From Fimbriimonadales bacterium (GTDB taxonomy: Bacteria; Armatimonadota; Fimbriimonadia; Fimbriimonadales; GBS-DC): 64,000 nt of DNA. A program made the position numbers and the translations under genes. The stretch's first letter is position 1, and the number at the start of each line of letters is the position of its first letter. This document shows, piece after piece, positions 16,922 through 26,189 of this stretch. Location of the stretch: the NCBI GenBank assembly GCA_026003075.1, contig BPGO01000002.1:248001-312000 (forward strand), written 5' to 3'. A model generated the notes under the pieces. The model was not told the DNA's origin. It worked only from the letters and a program-made list of their open reading frames with translations, and did no database searches.

Positions 16922-18328
16922 ATGGGAATTACGATGAGGAAACGCACACGCACCACTACTACCGAGGAACAAACTGAGGCGCTGAACGATCCGACCCCAG
17001 TCACTTCGTCTGCTAACGGCGCAGGCGACGGCTTGGAAGTGGAGATGCGCCCTAAAACGCGCGAAACCCTCGACTTCAAACAGCTCTGGCAGCAGCCCAT
17101 GAGCGACCTGAAGCGGCGCGCCAAGCGAGTCGGAATCAGCGACGCGTTGGAAGATAAGTCGGAGATTATTTACCACATCCTACGCGCTACCGTTCAGGAG
17201 CCGGGCAGTGAATACGCTTGGGGCGTGCTGGAGATTTTGCCCGATGGTTGGGGCTTCTTGCGCCGCCACCCAAACCTGCAAAGCGTCAGTGAAGATGTCT
17301 ACGTCTCCCAGTCGCAAATCAAGCGGTTCGGGCTGCGCACAGGCGACTTAGTGTTCGGCGTAGCGCGCCCCCCCAAAGAGGGCGAAAAGTATTACGGCTT
17401 GCTCCGCGTGGAGGCAATCAACGGTGTCCCCGCTGATGAAGTGCGCCGCCGAAAAGATTTCGAGCAGTTGACCCCGCTTTATCCGAACCAGCGACTGGTC
17501 ATGGAAACCACTCCTGAAAACATTTCGGGACGCATCATCGACCTGATTGCGCCTATCGGCAAGGGACAACGGGCATTGATCGTTGCGCCGCCGAAAGCAG
17601 GGAAGACCACACTGTTAAAAAATATTGCTAACAGTATAACTGCAAATCACCCTGAGGTTATCCTGCTGGTTCTGCTCGTGGATGAGCGTCCCGAGGAAGT
17701 GACCGATATGCGCCGCTCGGTCAAAGGACAGGTCATTAGTTCCACCTTCGACGAGCCGCCCGAGAACCACATGCGCGTGGCGGATTTAGTACTGGAACGC
17801 GCGAAGCGGCTCGTGGAACAAGGGAAGGATGTGGTGGTGCTCTTGGACAGCCTGACACGCTTTGGACGCGCCTCAAATCTAACGACCAGCCCGAGTGGGC
17901 GCACCTTGTCGGGCGGTTTGGACCCAGCAGCGCTGTACCGTCCCAAGCGGTTTTTTGGGGCAGCGCGGAACATCGAGGAGGGCGGTAGCCTCACGGTGAT
18001 CGCTACCTGTCTCATCGACACAGGTTCGCGCATGGACGAGGTCATCTTCGAAGAGTTCAAAGGCACAGGCAATATGGAACTGGTGCTCTCGCGCGATCTG
18101 GCAGAACGGCGTATCTTTCCAGCCATCGATGTGAAACGTTCTGGAACCCGCCACGAAGAGCTGCTGTATACAAAAGAGGAACTGATGGCTATCTGGCAGC
18201 TACGACGGTTGCTCGCCAATCAGGAAGATCTCGTGGAGGCGGCGGAGCAACTGATTCGATTGTTGCAACGCACGAAATCGAATCGCGACTTCCTGATGGA
18301 AGTCGTGGCACGCACCCGCGCAGGCTGA
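16922..18328 (+). CDS. rho: Transcription termination factor Rho
   Basis: Hexameric RNA-dependent ATPase that terminates transcription; 468 residues. After a Thr/Glu-rich N-terminal extension comes the Rho N-domain (about residues 45-95), then a cold-shock-like RNA-binding domain (WGVLEILPDGWGFLRR, DVYVSQSQIKRFGLRTGD). The RecA-like motor follows, with Walker A APPKAGKTTLL, VDERPEEVTDM, Walker B VVVLLDSLTRFGRA and the Q/R-loop region GGLDPAALYRPKRFFGAARN. Start ATG 16922 lacks a clear SD; 16934 is an alternative. A leader of about 80 nt may allow autoregulation. Confidence 0.97.
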   Translation: MGITMRKRTRTTTTEEQTEALNDPTPVTSSANGAGDGLEVEMRPKTRETLDFKQLWQQPMSDLKRRAKRVGISDALEDKSEIIYHILRATVQEPGSEYAWGVLEILPDGWGFLRRHPNLQSVSEDVYVSQSQIKRFGLRTGDLVFGVARPPKEGEKYYGLLRVEAINGVPADEVRRRKDFEQLTPLYPNQRLVMETTPENISGRIIDLIAPIGKGQRALIVAPPKAGKTTLLKNIANSITANHPEVILLVLLVDERPEEVTDMRRSVKGQVISSTFDEPPENHMRVADLVLERAKRLVEQGKDVVVLLDSLTRFGRASNLTTSPSGRTLSGGLDPAALYRPKRFFGAARNIEEGGSLTVIATCLIDTGSRMDEVIFEEFKGTGNMELVLSRDLAERRIFPAIDVKRSGTRHEELLYTKEELMAIWQLRRLLANQEDLVEAAEQLIRLLQRTKSNRDFLMEVVARTRAG

Positions 18329-18341
18329 GGAGGCGAAACCA

Positions 18342-18971
18342 ATGCGCGACGATGAACGCAAACGACGCTACGACGAGGACCCGGACGATGAGTTTGAAGG
18401 TCTCTTCGAGGACATCGAAGAAGATGACTTCTTCGATGATCCTGTTGAAGACGACGATGAAGAGCGCATCGAGGATATCGAAGCGCAGCTAAAACGGCTA
18501 TTCGGGGGTGAGGGCAGTAGCGAACTGGAAGAGCGCGCTGCGAGGGTTGACGGTGGACGCGAGTTGGAGGTGCATGTCACAGGCGTCTATGAACGCATCG
18601 AGCACGGTCAACCACGCGCGTTGCTGGTGCAGTTGCGCGATAACTATGGGCGCAGTGTGCCCATCGTGATTGGTCCCTTTGAAGCGCATGCGATTGTGAC
18701 CGCCTTGAACGACGAGACGCCACCGCGCCCGATGACACACGACTTGACCCGCAACATTCTCACGCGCTTGGGGGTGAGTATCGACCGGGTGCTGATCGAT
18801 GACCTATGGCAAGGAACCTTCTACGCCAAAATCTTTTTGTTGCACGGCGACGAGGAGATAGAGGTTGACGCACGTCCCAGCGATGCGATTGCTCTGGCAT
18901 TGCGTTTCCGCGCGCCGATCTACATGGCAGAGTCGGTTCTCGAAGCAGAGGGTCAGCCTGATGAGTTTTAG
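18342..18971 (+). CDS. Bifunctional nuclease domain protein (DUF151)
   Basis: A 209-residue protein. An unusually acidic N-terminal region of about 65 residues (EDIEEDDFFDDPVEDDDEE) precedes the conserved BFN/DUF151 domain (GVYERI... VPIVIGPFEAHAIVTALNDETPPRPMTHDL... VDARPSDAIALALRFRAPIYMAESVL). The plant relatives have RNase/DNase activity; the bacterial role is unclear. It follows rho by 13 nt with a strong GAGGAGG, so it is co-transcribed with rho. Confidence 0.88.
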   Translation: MRDDERKRRYDEDPDDEFEGLFEDIEEDDFFDDPVEDDDEERIEDIEAQLKRLFGGEGSSELEERAARVDGGRELEVHVTGVYERIEHGQPRALLVQLRDNYGRSVPIVIGPFEAHAIVTALNDETPPRPMTHDLTRNILTRLGVSIDRVLIDDLWQGTFYAKIFLLHGDEEIEVDARPSDAIALALRFRAPIYMAESVLEAEGQPDEF

Positions 18972-18998
18972 TTAACATAATCCCACTTATCGGACTCT

Positions 18999-19667
18999 AT
19001 GCGCGCCCTGTGGAACCGAATCGTTTTTGATGTCGCCTATGTGTTTTTCAAGGTCTTCTTCGCGATAACTTTTCGGTTCCCGTTTTTTGTGTGGCTGCGG
19101 ATTGAAGGATGCAGTAAGGTGCCGCGGCGTGGGGGACTTATTGTGGTTGCCAATCATCTCTCGTTGGCAGACCCGCCTGTGCTTTGGTATGCGTCGCCGC
19201 GCCATTTGTGCTTTATGGGACGGCATGATATTCTCAGTGTCCCTTTTGTGGGCGCCATCGCTCGGCTTGCCAAAATGGTGCCTATCAAACAACGCGCTCC
19301 CGACCGAAACGGGCTGAAACTCGCCATCGAGGCGGTGCAACAAGGCGAGGCGTTGGCGATTTTTCCTGAGGGTGAGCTGTCGGAATCGCGCGACCTGCAG
19401 CCGTTTCTGCCCGGAATTCTGCTAATTCTTCGCCAGACACGTGCCCCTGTGCTACCTGTGGGACTCGTCGGCACAGACAAAATCCTGCCCTACGCCAAAC
19501 TGGTTCCCAAGCCCGCGTTTGGCGTTGTAATGGTGCGCTTCGGCGAGCCAATCTCCGCCGAAGAGATACTCAAATTGCCCACCCCCGAAGTGCAGCTGGC
19601 GTTCTTAGAGGAGCAGGTGGCGAAACTCTCGGGACAGCATCGGGCAAGAGACCACGCAACACAGTGA
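18999..19667 (+). CDS. plsC: 1-acyl-sn-glycerol-3-phosphate acyltransferase family
   Basis: Probably transfers the second acyl chain to lysophosphatidate in phospholipid synthesis. The 222-residue product has the PlsC motif H-x4-D (His53, Asp58 in NHLSLADPP), the glycerol-phosphate site FPEGELSESRDLQPF and the later VLPVGLVGTD block. An N-terminal hydrophobic helix anchors it to the membrane. No SD is visible before the ATG. It lies 27 nt after the nuclease-domain gene. Confidence 0.9.
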   Translation: MRALWNRIVFDVAYVFFKVFFAITFRFPFFVWLRIEGCSKVPRRGGLIVVANHLSLADPPVLWYASPRHLCFMGRHDILSVPFVGAIARLAKMVPIKQRAPDRNGLKLAIEAVQQGEALAIFPEGELSESRDLQPFLPGILLILRQTRAPVLPVGLVGTDKILPYAKLVPKPAFGVVMVRFGEPISAEEILKLPTPEVQLAFLEEQVAKLSGQHRARDHATQ

Positions 19668-19686
19668 TACACGCAACACAGTGATA
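19652..19686. repeat. Short direct repeat
   Basis: The 16-mer ACGCAACACAGTGATA occurs twice in tandem, one base apart, across the plsC stop codon. No function is evident. Confidence 0.5.
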
Positions 19687-19770
19687 AAGGTACAATTGCG
19701 TTGTGGCTGCGTTGTGGCGATGCGTAAAGAATCGCCGCCAACGAAGCGATTGTCTGCGGAGTGAAACACA

Positions 19771-20799
19771 ATGGAAACACAAGCCCGTACAGGCGATTGG
19801 CGCATAACTACCTTAGGAACGGCGATCGTGCAATCGCGGTTCCGCACGCTTGCACGCCCTGCCACGCCGTTTGAACTCATGGATGATGCCGTCAGCTACT
19901 ATCGGGAAAATTTCAAGCCCCTGTTTCGCATTTCGCTCTGGGTGTATCTCATCCCTATTGTCTTCTCCCTACTGTTGCTTGCGCCGATAGTCTACTTCGA
20001 AACGTCAGGGAGCAATCCGCTGGCACTTATGCTTTTGGACTATTTGGGGCTGTTTTTACTGCTACCGTATCTCTTTGTTGCGCCCATAGTTGAGGCGGCG
20101 TTTATCACCCTCGCCTTCCGAATGATTGCCATCGGCGAACCGATTACATTCCGTGCGCTCTGGGAGCGGTTAAAGCCGCGTTTTTGGCATCTCATTGCGA
20201 ACCAACTCTTGGCGACGCTGGCGTTAGGGGGGTTATATACGGTTCTCTTTCTGGGCTACTTTTTGCTTTTATTGGCGGCTCTGTTCGGTGTGGCGGCGCT
20301 CGTAGGTAACAGCTCCACGCTCGGAATAATTTTGGTATCTACCCTGTGGTTGATTATCACGATTCCGACTTTGGTGCTGGCGGCGCTGATTAATGTCTGG
20401 TTCCTCATTTTACCGCAGATTGTGGTTCTGGAAGAGAATACCGACGCCATCACGGCGTTCTCCCGCGCGTTGGCGTTAGTGCGTCCCAACCTGAAGCACG
20501 CGGTGCTGAGCTGCCTGGCGTTCTGGGGCGCGCAGACAGTGTTTATGTTATCGGTGATGTTTCTCGCGTTCTTGATTCTTGGCATCGTGATGGCGATTAT
20601 CGCCATCTATGCCGACCCAGAACAGATTTTCACGCGCTGGTGGCTCACGATCAATCAGCTCTACGAATCGCTCTCTTATGTCGCTTATATGTTCGTGATG
20701 CCTGCAATGTACCTGACCAGTATTCTGCTCTATTTTGATTTGCGCTACCGGAACGAGGGGCTGGACATCTATGAGATTTTGCAGCGTGGCGAGGGTTAA
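19771..20799 (+). CDS. Multi-pass membrane protein, function unknown
   Basis: A 342-residue protein with about six membrane spans, rich in Leu/Ile/Ala and resembling the YciC/DUF975-type or glycerophosphodiesterase membrane-domain families. An N-terminal soluble segment (FRTLARPATPFELMDDAVSYYRENFKPLF) precedes the first helix, a typical layout for those families. The gene overlaps the following DUF4129 gene by 29 nt, so they form one operon. No enzyme motif is visible. Confidence 0.7.
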   Translation: METQARTGDWRITTLGTAIVQSRFRTLARPATPFELMDDAVSYYRENFKPLFRISLWVYLIPIVFSLLLLAPIVYFETSGSNPLALMLLDYLGLFLLLPYLFVAPIVEAAFITLAFRMIAIGEPITFRALWERLKPRFWHLIANQLLATLALGGLYTVLFLGYFLLLLAALFGVAALVGNSSTLGIILVSTLWLIITIPTLVLAALINVWFLILPQIVVLEENTDAITAFSRALALVRPNLKHAVLSCLAFWGAQTVFMLSVMFLAFLILGIVMAIIAIYADPEQIFTRWWLTINQLYESLSYVAYMFVMPAMYLTSILLYFDLRYRNEGLDIYEILQRGEG

Positions 20800-21805
20800 C
20801 TGCCTTCTGCTGGTCGCTTCCCTGCTCTGGAGTTGGGCTTTTGCCACAGAGCCGGGCGACGCCCTGCTGCAGGCGCAGGTCGCCTTGGAACAGGCACGGC
20901 GTGCGCGCCCCACTGACCGAAAAGTTTTCCTGCAGGAGGCGAAGCGCGCACTTGCCTCTCTGCCTACTGAAGCACGCGAAAGTTTGGAAAAACAGATTGA
21001 GGAGGTCTCCAAAAGCAGCGACTTAGCCTCTATCGAGCGCGCCCTAAGCAGTGTGAAGGCGTATCGTGAGACGCTTGAGCCGTCCCCTTCCCCCTCCCCT
21101 GCCCCGCAAGCGGTCAAGACGCAACTGGAGCGAATTTTTGCTGAGCCAGATATGCAGGTTCCACCCAAGTCGCTTCTGGAGCGCGCCTCGGAGGTGTTTC
21201 TGCAGGCAATTGAGAGCCTTGTTCGCTGGGTGCAGCGATTGCTCGGCGGCGCGGGCCTGCGGCGATTAGGCGGTTTAGAGCCATTTCTGCAGTGGTTCGT
21301 GATTGTGTTGTTGGTGCTTACAATCGGTCTGGCGGTGTCCTATCTGATGGGGCGGGTGCGTTTATCGAGGCGAGCAAGGAGCACTCCCCTACCCCTCGAT
21401 GAGGCGTTTCGGGACGCCCGCTCCATGAGCGCGTTGGAGTGGCGCGAGTTAGCACGGCGGTTTGCCTTTGAAAAAAACTGGCAGCTGGCGGCGCGCGCCT
21501 GCTATCTTGGTATCCTGCGCTTGCTCCATGAGACTCGTTTGTTGGACTACGACCCTGCGCTCACGAACTGGGAACATCTCCAGCGGCTGCGTCAACCTCC
21601 CCTGCCTCGCTTTGCTACGTCCCCTGCTCCCCTGCCCGACCCTGCTCTGCGTGAAGAGGCGTACACGGTGCTCCATCCCCTGACCCTTCAGTTTGACGCT
21701 CTGTGGTACGGTGGCATAACGCCCGACGACCGCATCTATCGCCAGTTTGAAGAGTCGTTCGAGACCTTGCTTCGGAGGCTTGAGGCGTATGCGATTCCTG
21801 CGTGA
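20771..21805 (+). CDS. DUF4129 domain protein
   Basis: A 344-residue exported/membrane protein. Start ATG 20771 gives a signal peptide (VNCLLLVASLLWSWAFA). A helical region of about 120 residues and a Pro/Ser linker precede a TM helix (FVIVLLVLTIGLAVSYLMG). The C-terminal DUF4129 domain (ALEWRELARRFAFEKNWQLAARACYLGILRLL... EEAYTVLHPLTLQFDALWYGG) follows. Such proteins usually accompany MoxR ATPases and DUF58 proteins; those partners are here at 55-57 kb instead. It overlaps both neighbours, indicating tight coupling. Confidence 0.82.
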   Translation: MRFCSVARVNCLLLVASLLWSWAFATEPGDALLQAQVALEQARRARPTDRKVFLQEAKRALASLPTEARESLEKQIEEVSKSSDLASIERALSSVKAYRETLEPSPSPSPAPQAVKTQLERIFAEPDMQVPPKSLLERASEVFLQAIESLVRWVQRLLGGAGLRRLGGLEPFLQWFVIVLLVLTIGLAVSYLMGRVRLSRRARSTPLPLDEAFRDARSMSALEWRELARRFAFEKNWQLAARACYLGILRLLHETRLLDYDPALTNWEHLQRLRQPPLPRFATSPAPLPDPALREEAYTVLHPLTLQFDALWYGGITPDDRIYRQFEESFETLLRRLEAYAIPA

Positions 21806-22964
21806 GCGGTTCGGGCTGATTTTGCTGGTAGGCGTCGTGGCGGTGTTGCTGCTCTATTCACTGCGGCTGGCTCAGGAAGCACGCGACCCACGCTATGCTG
21901 CCCTGCCCCTCAGCTACAGCCAACACCGTCTTGGCGTGAAAGGATTTGCCCGACTGCTGGAACGCAACGGCTATAGCGTGCGTTCTCACAAACGCACCTT
22001 TAGGCGCTTACCCGACGATGCGGATATGCTGGTGGTCTTTCCACCGCCGTTGGTACTCGCCCCTGATGGAGGTGGAGGCGGATGGACAGAAGCGGATGCG
22101 GAATTCTTGGACGCCTGGATTCGGCGGGGCGGGCGTCTACTTCTGTTCAGTGGCGATGATCGCTTGCCCGAAAGCCTTCGCGAAGACGCCAATCGCCGTC
22201 TGCCCCGCTTCCAGTTCCCCGTGGATCGCTTCTTGGAGGCGCACCCGACCCTCCCTGCGCCTTGGATGGGAGGTATCTCTCAAGTGAAGTTGGGTGACCA
22301 GCGCGTTTCGTTATCGCCGCGTGCTGAAAGATGGGTTCCCCTGCTCCACGCGGGCGGCGCGATTGAGGGCGCGCTTTGGTACTATGGCGATGGCGTCATC
22401 TTTGAATGCACCGACTGGGTTTGGCTCACGAACGAGCACCTCCGCGAGGCGGACAACGGCGCGTTCATCCTGGCGGTCGTGCGGAAGTTGCTCCCTGAAG
22501 GCGGGGTCATCTACTTTGACGACGCGGGTCAAGGCGATTTGATTCAGGAGCGCGAGGTGCGTGGCTTTTGGGGCGTCGCGCCGTGGGGCGTGCGGATTGC
22601 CTTCGCGCACCTGCTGGTGTTGACGGCTCTTGTGATGTACTCGGTTGGGAAGCGGTTTGGTCTCCCCCGCCCTGCTCCTGCCCGTGCGCCTGCGTTGGGC
22701 GAATATGTCGAGGCGCTGGCAAGCGTTTACGAGCGCGCTCAGGCGGCTCAACCTGCCTTAGAGACGATTCTTGAAGATGTGCGCCGTCGCCTCTGTCGGC
22801 GGCTTGGCTTGCCCGCGGGTGCGACCCTGCTGCAACTCATCCAAGCATTGCCTCCCGACTCGCCTTTACGCGACGCACTGACGGAGGCCCATCGAGCTGT
22901 ACAACCGCCTCGCCTGTCGGCAGACGAGGCGATTAGGATTCTCAAAAAGCTGGAAATTGAGTGA
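21789..22964 (+). CDS. DUF4350 domain membrane protein
   Basis: A 391-residue protein with an N-terminal TM helix (RFGLILLVGVVAVLLLYSLRL) and a DUF4350-type domain (YSQHRLGVKGFARLLERNGYSV... DMLVVFPPP... LDAWIRRGGRLLLFSGDD). A second TM helix lies near residue 285 (RIAFAHLLVLTALVMYSVG), followed by a cytoplasmic helical tail. The DUF4350 domain resembles a class I glutamine-amidotransferase fold without its catalytic Cys. Start ATG 21789 overlaps the DUF4129 gene by 17 nt. Confidence 0.8.
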   Translation: MRFLRERFGLILLVGVVAVLLLYSLRLAQEARDPRYAALPLSYSQHRLGVKGFARLLERNGYSVRSHKRTFRRLPDDADMLVVFPPPLVLAPDGGGGGWTEADAEFLDAWIRRGGRLLLFSGDDRLPESLREDANRRLPRFQFPVDRFLEAHPTLPAPWMGGISQVKLGDQRVSLSPRAERWVPLLHAGGAIEGALWYYGDGVIFECTDWVWLTNEHLREADNGAFILAVVRKLLPEGGVIYFDDAGQGDLIQEREVRGFWGVAPWGVRIAFAHLLVLTALVMYSVGKRFGLPRPAPARAPALGEYVEALASVYERAQAAQPALETILEDVRRRLCRRLGLPAGATLLQLIQALPPDSPLRDALTEAHRAVQPPRLSADEAIRILKKLEIE

Positions 22965-23031
22965 ACTACCCCCTAAATTAGGACTAAAGTCCCTATTCTC
23001 AGGGAGTGCTTGCTTCGTCATAATTTGTATG

Positions 23032-23847
23032 ATGGACGCCGTGTTGATTGCAGGGGGGCGTGCGCCTGCGCCACTGGCGGAGCTGGCAGGCCACTCGATC
23101 AAGGGGCTATTCCAGTTCGGGCATGCGACCCAGGTAGCGCGGGTTGTCTGCGCCCTTCAACAGAGCGGAGTGGAGCGAATCGCGGTGGTTGGATCGGAAC
23201 TTTTACTGCATGCCCTGCGACCGTCCAACGCGGAAATCCTATTTGCTTCGGAGGGGGCTGACCCTATCGATAATCTGTTGCGCGGCGTGGAGCGGTTGGG
23301 TTTATCATCCGAATCGCAGTTTTTGCACTGTGCCGTGGATCTGCCAATGATTACCGGCGATGCGATTTGTGAATTCCTACATGCTGCGCCCTCCGACGCC
23401 GATGCGGTGGTAGGTTGGACGCCTGAAGCGGCATTTGTGCAGATGTTCCCCAGTGCGCCTTACACAGCGTTGCAGTTTGTCGAGGGACGATTTCTCAGTG
23501 CCTCAGTGAGCGTCTTGCGCGTAGGATTCTTAGAATCGCAGGCTCCCCTACTTCATCGGCTGGCGCGTGCGCGGAAATCGGCAGTTCGGGTTGCGCTCAC
23601 GCTCATGCGCGCCTTTCACTACCACTTGATGACCACCGGCGTACCGCTCACGGCGCAGTTCCTTACGGGGCGATTAGCTCTCAGCCGAATTGCCTCGCTG
23701 GCGGAGCGTTTGTTGGGTGCGCGTCTCTATTTCAACCTCGATACCCCCCCTGAGCTGACTTACGATGTGGACTCCGAAGAAGACTTCCGCTACGCGCAGG
23801 CGTGGCTGCGGGCGCATAACAGGTATACTTTTTCCCCGAAGACCTGA
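23032..23847 (+). CDS. MobA-like NTP transferase family protein
   Basis: A 271-residue nucleotidyltransferase-like protein. MDAVLIAGGRAPAPLAELAG at the N-terminus corresponds to the nucleotide-binding loop, but the usual GGxSxRMG form is altered. CAVDLPMITGDAI is the equivalent of the metal-binding D-x-P motif, and YDVDSEEDFRYAQAWL is a typical C-terminal ending. Start is ATG 23032 or 23029; no SD is visible. Substrate unknown. Its stop codon abuts the ATG of the transporter. Confidence 0.75.
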   Translation: MDAVLIAGGRAPAPLAELAGHSIKGLFQFGHATQVARVVCALQQSGVERIAVVGSELLLHALRPSNAEILFASEGADPIDNLLRGVERLGLSSESQFLHCAVDLPMITGDAICEFLHAAPSDADAVVGWTPEAAFVQMFPSAPYTALQFVEGRFLSASVSVLRVGFLESQAPLLHRLARARKSAVRVALTLMRAFHYHLMTTGVPLTAQFLTGRLALSRIASLAERLLGARLYFNLDTPPELTYDVDSEEDFRYAQAWLRAHNRYTFSPKT

Positions 23848-25767
23848 ATGCTTGGCAAGCTGTGGCGATTGTTAATCGGTCCGGTGTTATCCACGCGGCG
23901 GGCACGCCATGAACGGCTGCCTGTGCTGTTAGCCTTACCGGTATTCGCTTCAGATGCGCTTTCGTCCTCTGCCTACGCCACGGAGGAGATGATGTTGGTG
24001 CTGTGGTCGGCAGGCGAGGATGCCTTGCGTTTAGCCTTCCCCATTTCGCTGGCGGTGGTCGCGTTGCTGTTTATCGTGGTGTTTTCCTACCGCCAGACCG
24101 TGTACGCCTACCCTCAGGGGGGTGGTGCGTTTATCGTTTCGCGCGAGAATCTGGGCGAGTTTTGGGGAATTTTGGCGGCGTCTGCGCTGCTGGTGGGCTA
24201 TGTGTTGACCGTCGCCGTGAGTATCGCTGCGGGCGTCAACGCGATCATCTCAGCGTTTCCTACTATGCTCCCCTATCGCGTGGCGCTTTGTATCCTGTTT
24301 ATTGCGTTGATGACTCTCATCAACTTGCGTGGGGCACGCGAATCGGGTTTGGTGTTTGCCCCACCCACCTATGGTTTTGTAGTGACCTTCGCGATTCTGA
24401 TTCTGGTTGGCTTAGCGCGCGGATTCGCCGGCGATATCGAGCCTGCGCCTTATCCACCTTATGGTGAGGGAGCGCAGGCGTTGAGCCTGCTGGTCATCCT
24501 AACCGCCTTTGCCCGGGGCTGCTCCGCACTGACGGGTGTGGAGGCAATTTCGGACGGCGTGCCTGCCTTCAAACCACCCGAATCGCGTAATGCCGCTCTT
24601 ACCCTGCTGCTGATGGCAACCATTCTGGCAGGGCTGGTGATGGGCATTACTTACACAGCATCCTATTTTCAGGTGCTCCCCGTCAAGAACGAACACGGCG
24701 AGATTATTGAGACGCTCACCTCACGCCTTGCCCGCACCGTGCTGGAGGGGACACCATTTGAGTGGTTCTATTATGTCGTTCAGGCAGCCACAACGCTGAT
24801 CTTGATACTGGCGGCGAACACGGCGTATGTCGATTTCCCGCGTTTGTCGTCCGTGCTGGCGAATGCGCGGTTTGCTCCCCGCCAGTTGGCAAATCTGGGC
24901 GACCGATTGGTGTTCAATAACGGGATTATTTTACTTGGGCTGCTCTCCGCGCTACTGATTATCTACTTCCGCGGTGACACCCATGCGCTGATTCCCTTGT
25001 ATGCCGTGGGGGTCTTCATCGGTTTCACCTTGTCGCAGGCGGGTATGGCGCGTCGTTTTGCTCGTGTTAAGCCTCCGCACTGGCGGATCGGCATGATGAT
25101 TAGCGGCTTCGGCGCGTTGACCACTGGGCTGGTGCTGATGACGCAGCTCATCGCGAACTTCCGCTACGGCGCCTGGATTACGCTGGTCGCCATCGGTGTG
25201 TTGATGTTCTTGCTATTCAAAGTTCACGAACACTACATGACGATCAAGGAACAGCTCAAGCCCAAGCCGATCGCGCCGCGCCCCATGCGGCATAAAGTGG
25301 TGGTGTTGGTTCCGAGCGTGCATCAAGGGGTGTTGCAAGCACTGGACTATGCACGAACCTTGGCACATCCCGACGAGATCGAGGCGTTGCACATCAATGT
25401 AGATCCGCGCCCCCCAGCCGTCTATCGACGCGTCTTGAAACGCACCAAAGACGAGGAGACGGAACTCCGCCTTGTGACTCCCACCGCCGAAAAAATGCAA
25501 CAGGAATGGCATCAGTTCGTGCCCGACATCCCCCTGCGCATCATCGATTCGGAACATCGCTCGCTGATTGAACCGATTGAAGACTACCTCGACGAGTTGA
25601 TTGAGCAGGAACAGCTCGATCAGGTGACGGTGATTATCCCTGAATTCTATCCGCGCAAGTGGTGGCATCACCTGTTGCACAACCAGTCGGCGTGGATACT
25701 ACGCCTTGCGCTGATGAAGAAGCCCAAAGTGGTGGTGTCTACCGTGCGCTATTTCTTGGAGCGATAG
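23848..25767 (+). CDS. APC-superfamily transporter, KimA-like
   Basis: A 639-residue protein with about 12 TM helices and a C-terminal cytosolic domain. The N-terminus (LPVFASDALSSSAYATEEMMLVL) and QTVYAYPQGGGAFIVSRENLG closely follow KimA/YdaO, the high-affinity K+ importer inhibited by c-di-AMP in Bacillus. The final 170 or so residues (RHKVVVLVPSVHQGVLQALDYARTL...) form a UspA-like domain. It is followed 2 nt later by a separate Usp gene. Potassium is the best substrate guess; an amino acid is the alternative. Confidence 0.85.
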   Translation: MLGKLWRLLIGPVLSTRRARHERLPVLLALPVFASDALSSSAYATEEMMLVLWSAGEDALRLAFPISLAVVALLFIVVFSYRQTVYAYPQGGGAFIVSRENLGEFWGILAASALLVGYVLTVAVSIAAGVNAIISAFPTMLPYRVALCILFIALMTLINLRGARESGLVFAPPTYGFVVTFAILILVGLARGFAGDIEPAPYPPYGEGAQALSLLVILTAFARGCSALTGVEAISDGVPAFKPPESRNAALTLLLMATILAGLVMGITYTASYFQVLPVKNEHGEIIETLTSRLARTVLEGTPFEWFYYVVQAATTLILILAANTAYVDFPRLSSVLANARFAPRQLANLGDRLVFNNGIILLGLLSALLIIYFRGDTHALIPLYAVGVFIGFTLSQAGMARRFARVKPPHWRIGMMISGFGALTTGLVLMTQLIANFRYGAWITLVAIGVLMFLLFKVHEHYMTIKEQLKPKPIAPRPMRHKVVVLVPSVHQGVLQALDYARTLAHPDEIEALHINVDPRPPAVYRRVLKRTKDEETELRLVTPTAEKMQQEWHQFVPDIPLRIIDSEHRSLIEPIEDYLDELIEQEQLDQVTVIIPEFYPRKWWHHLLHNQSAWILRLALMKKPKVVVSTVRYFLER

Positions 25768-25769
25768 CG

Positions 25770-26189
25770 ATGCGAACGATTCTCATGGCATATCGTGGCA
25801 GCGAACATGATAAGCGCATACTCCGCTGGCTCTGCCGGTTTGTACGCCACAGACGTGACAATCTTAGGCTGGTGTATGTGCTGGTAGTGGGCTATACCCA
25901 TGAAGTGGACGCGCCTGAGCCTCCCGGCGTGCACGAGGCGGAGCAGATGTTGCTGGAGGCGGAGCATATTGCGCAAGAGGAAGGGGTCGTTGTCGCAGCC
26001 GATTTGGTGCAGGCGCGCGAGGTCGGTCCTGGACTGGTCAGTGAAGCGGAGGAAGTGAAAGCGGACCTGTTGGTGCTGACCGATCATCGCAAACTGCTGC
26101 CAACGGAGAACCCGTTGGGTGTGGGCGTTGTGGCTTATGTGATGAAACATGCTCCTTGCCCCGTGTGGCTGTGTTATGAGCCGTTGTGA
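25770..26189 (+). CDS. Universal stress protein family
   Basis: A 139-residue UspA-fold protein. MRTILMAYRGSEHDKRILRWL at the start is the family's first strand-helix. ADLLVLTDHRKLLPTENPLGVGVVAYVMKHAPCPVWL is the C-terminal region, with the G-x2-G-x9-S/T ATP motif degraded. It lies 2 nt after the KimA-like gene, so the pair may act together. The 3' end overlaps the convergent lipM-like gene by 16 nt. Confidence 0.85.
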   Translation: MRTILMAYRGSEHDKRILRWLCRFVRHRRDNLRLVYVLVVGYTHEVDAPEPPGVHEAEQMLLEAEHIAQEEGVVVAADLVQAREVGPGLVSEAEEVKADLLVLTDHRKLLPTENPLGVGVVAYVMKHAPCPVWLCYEPL

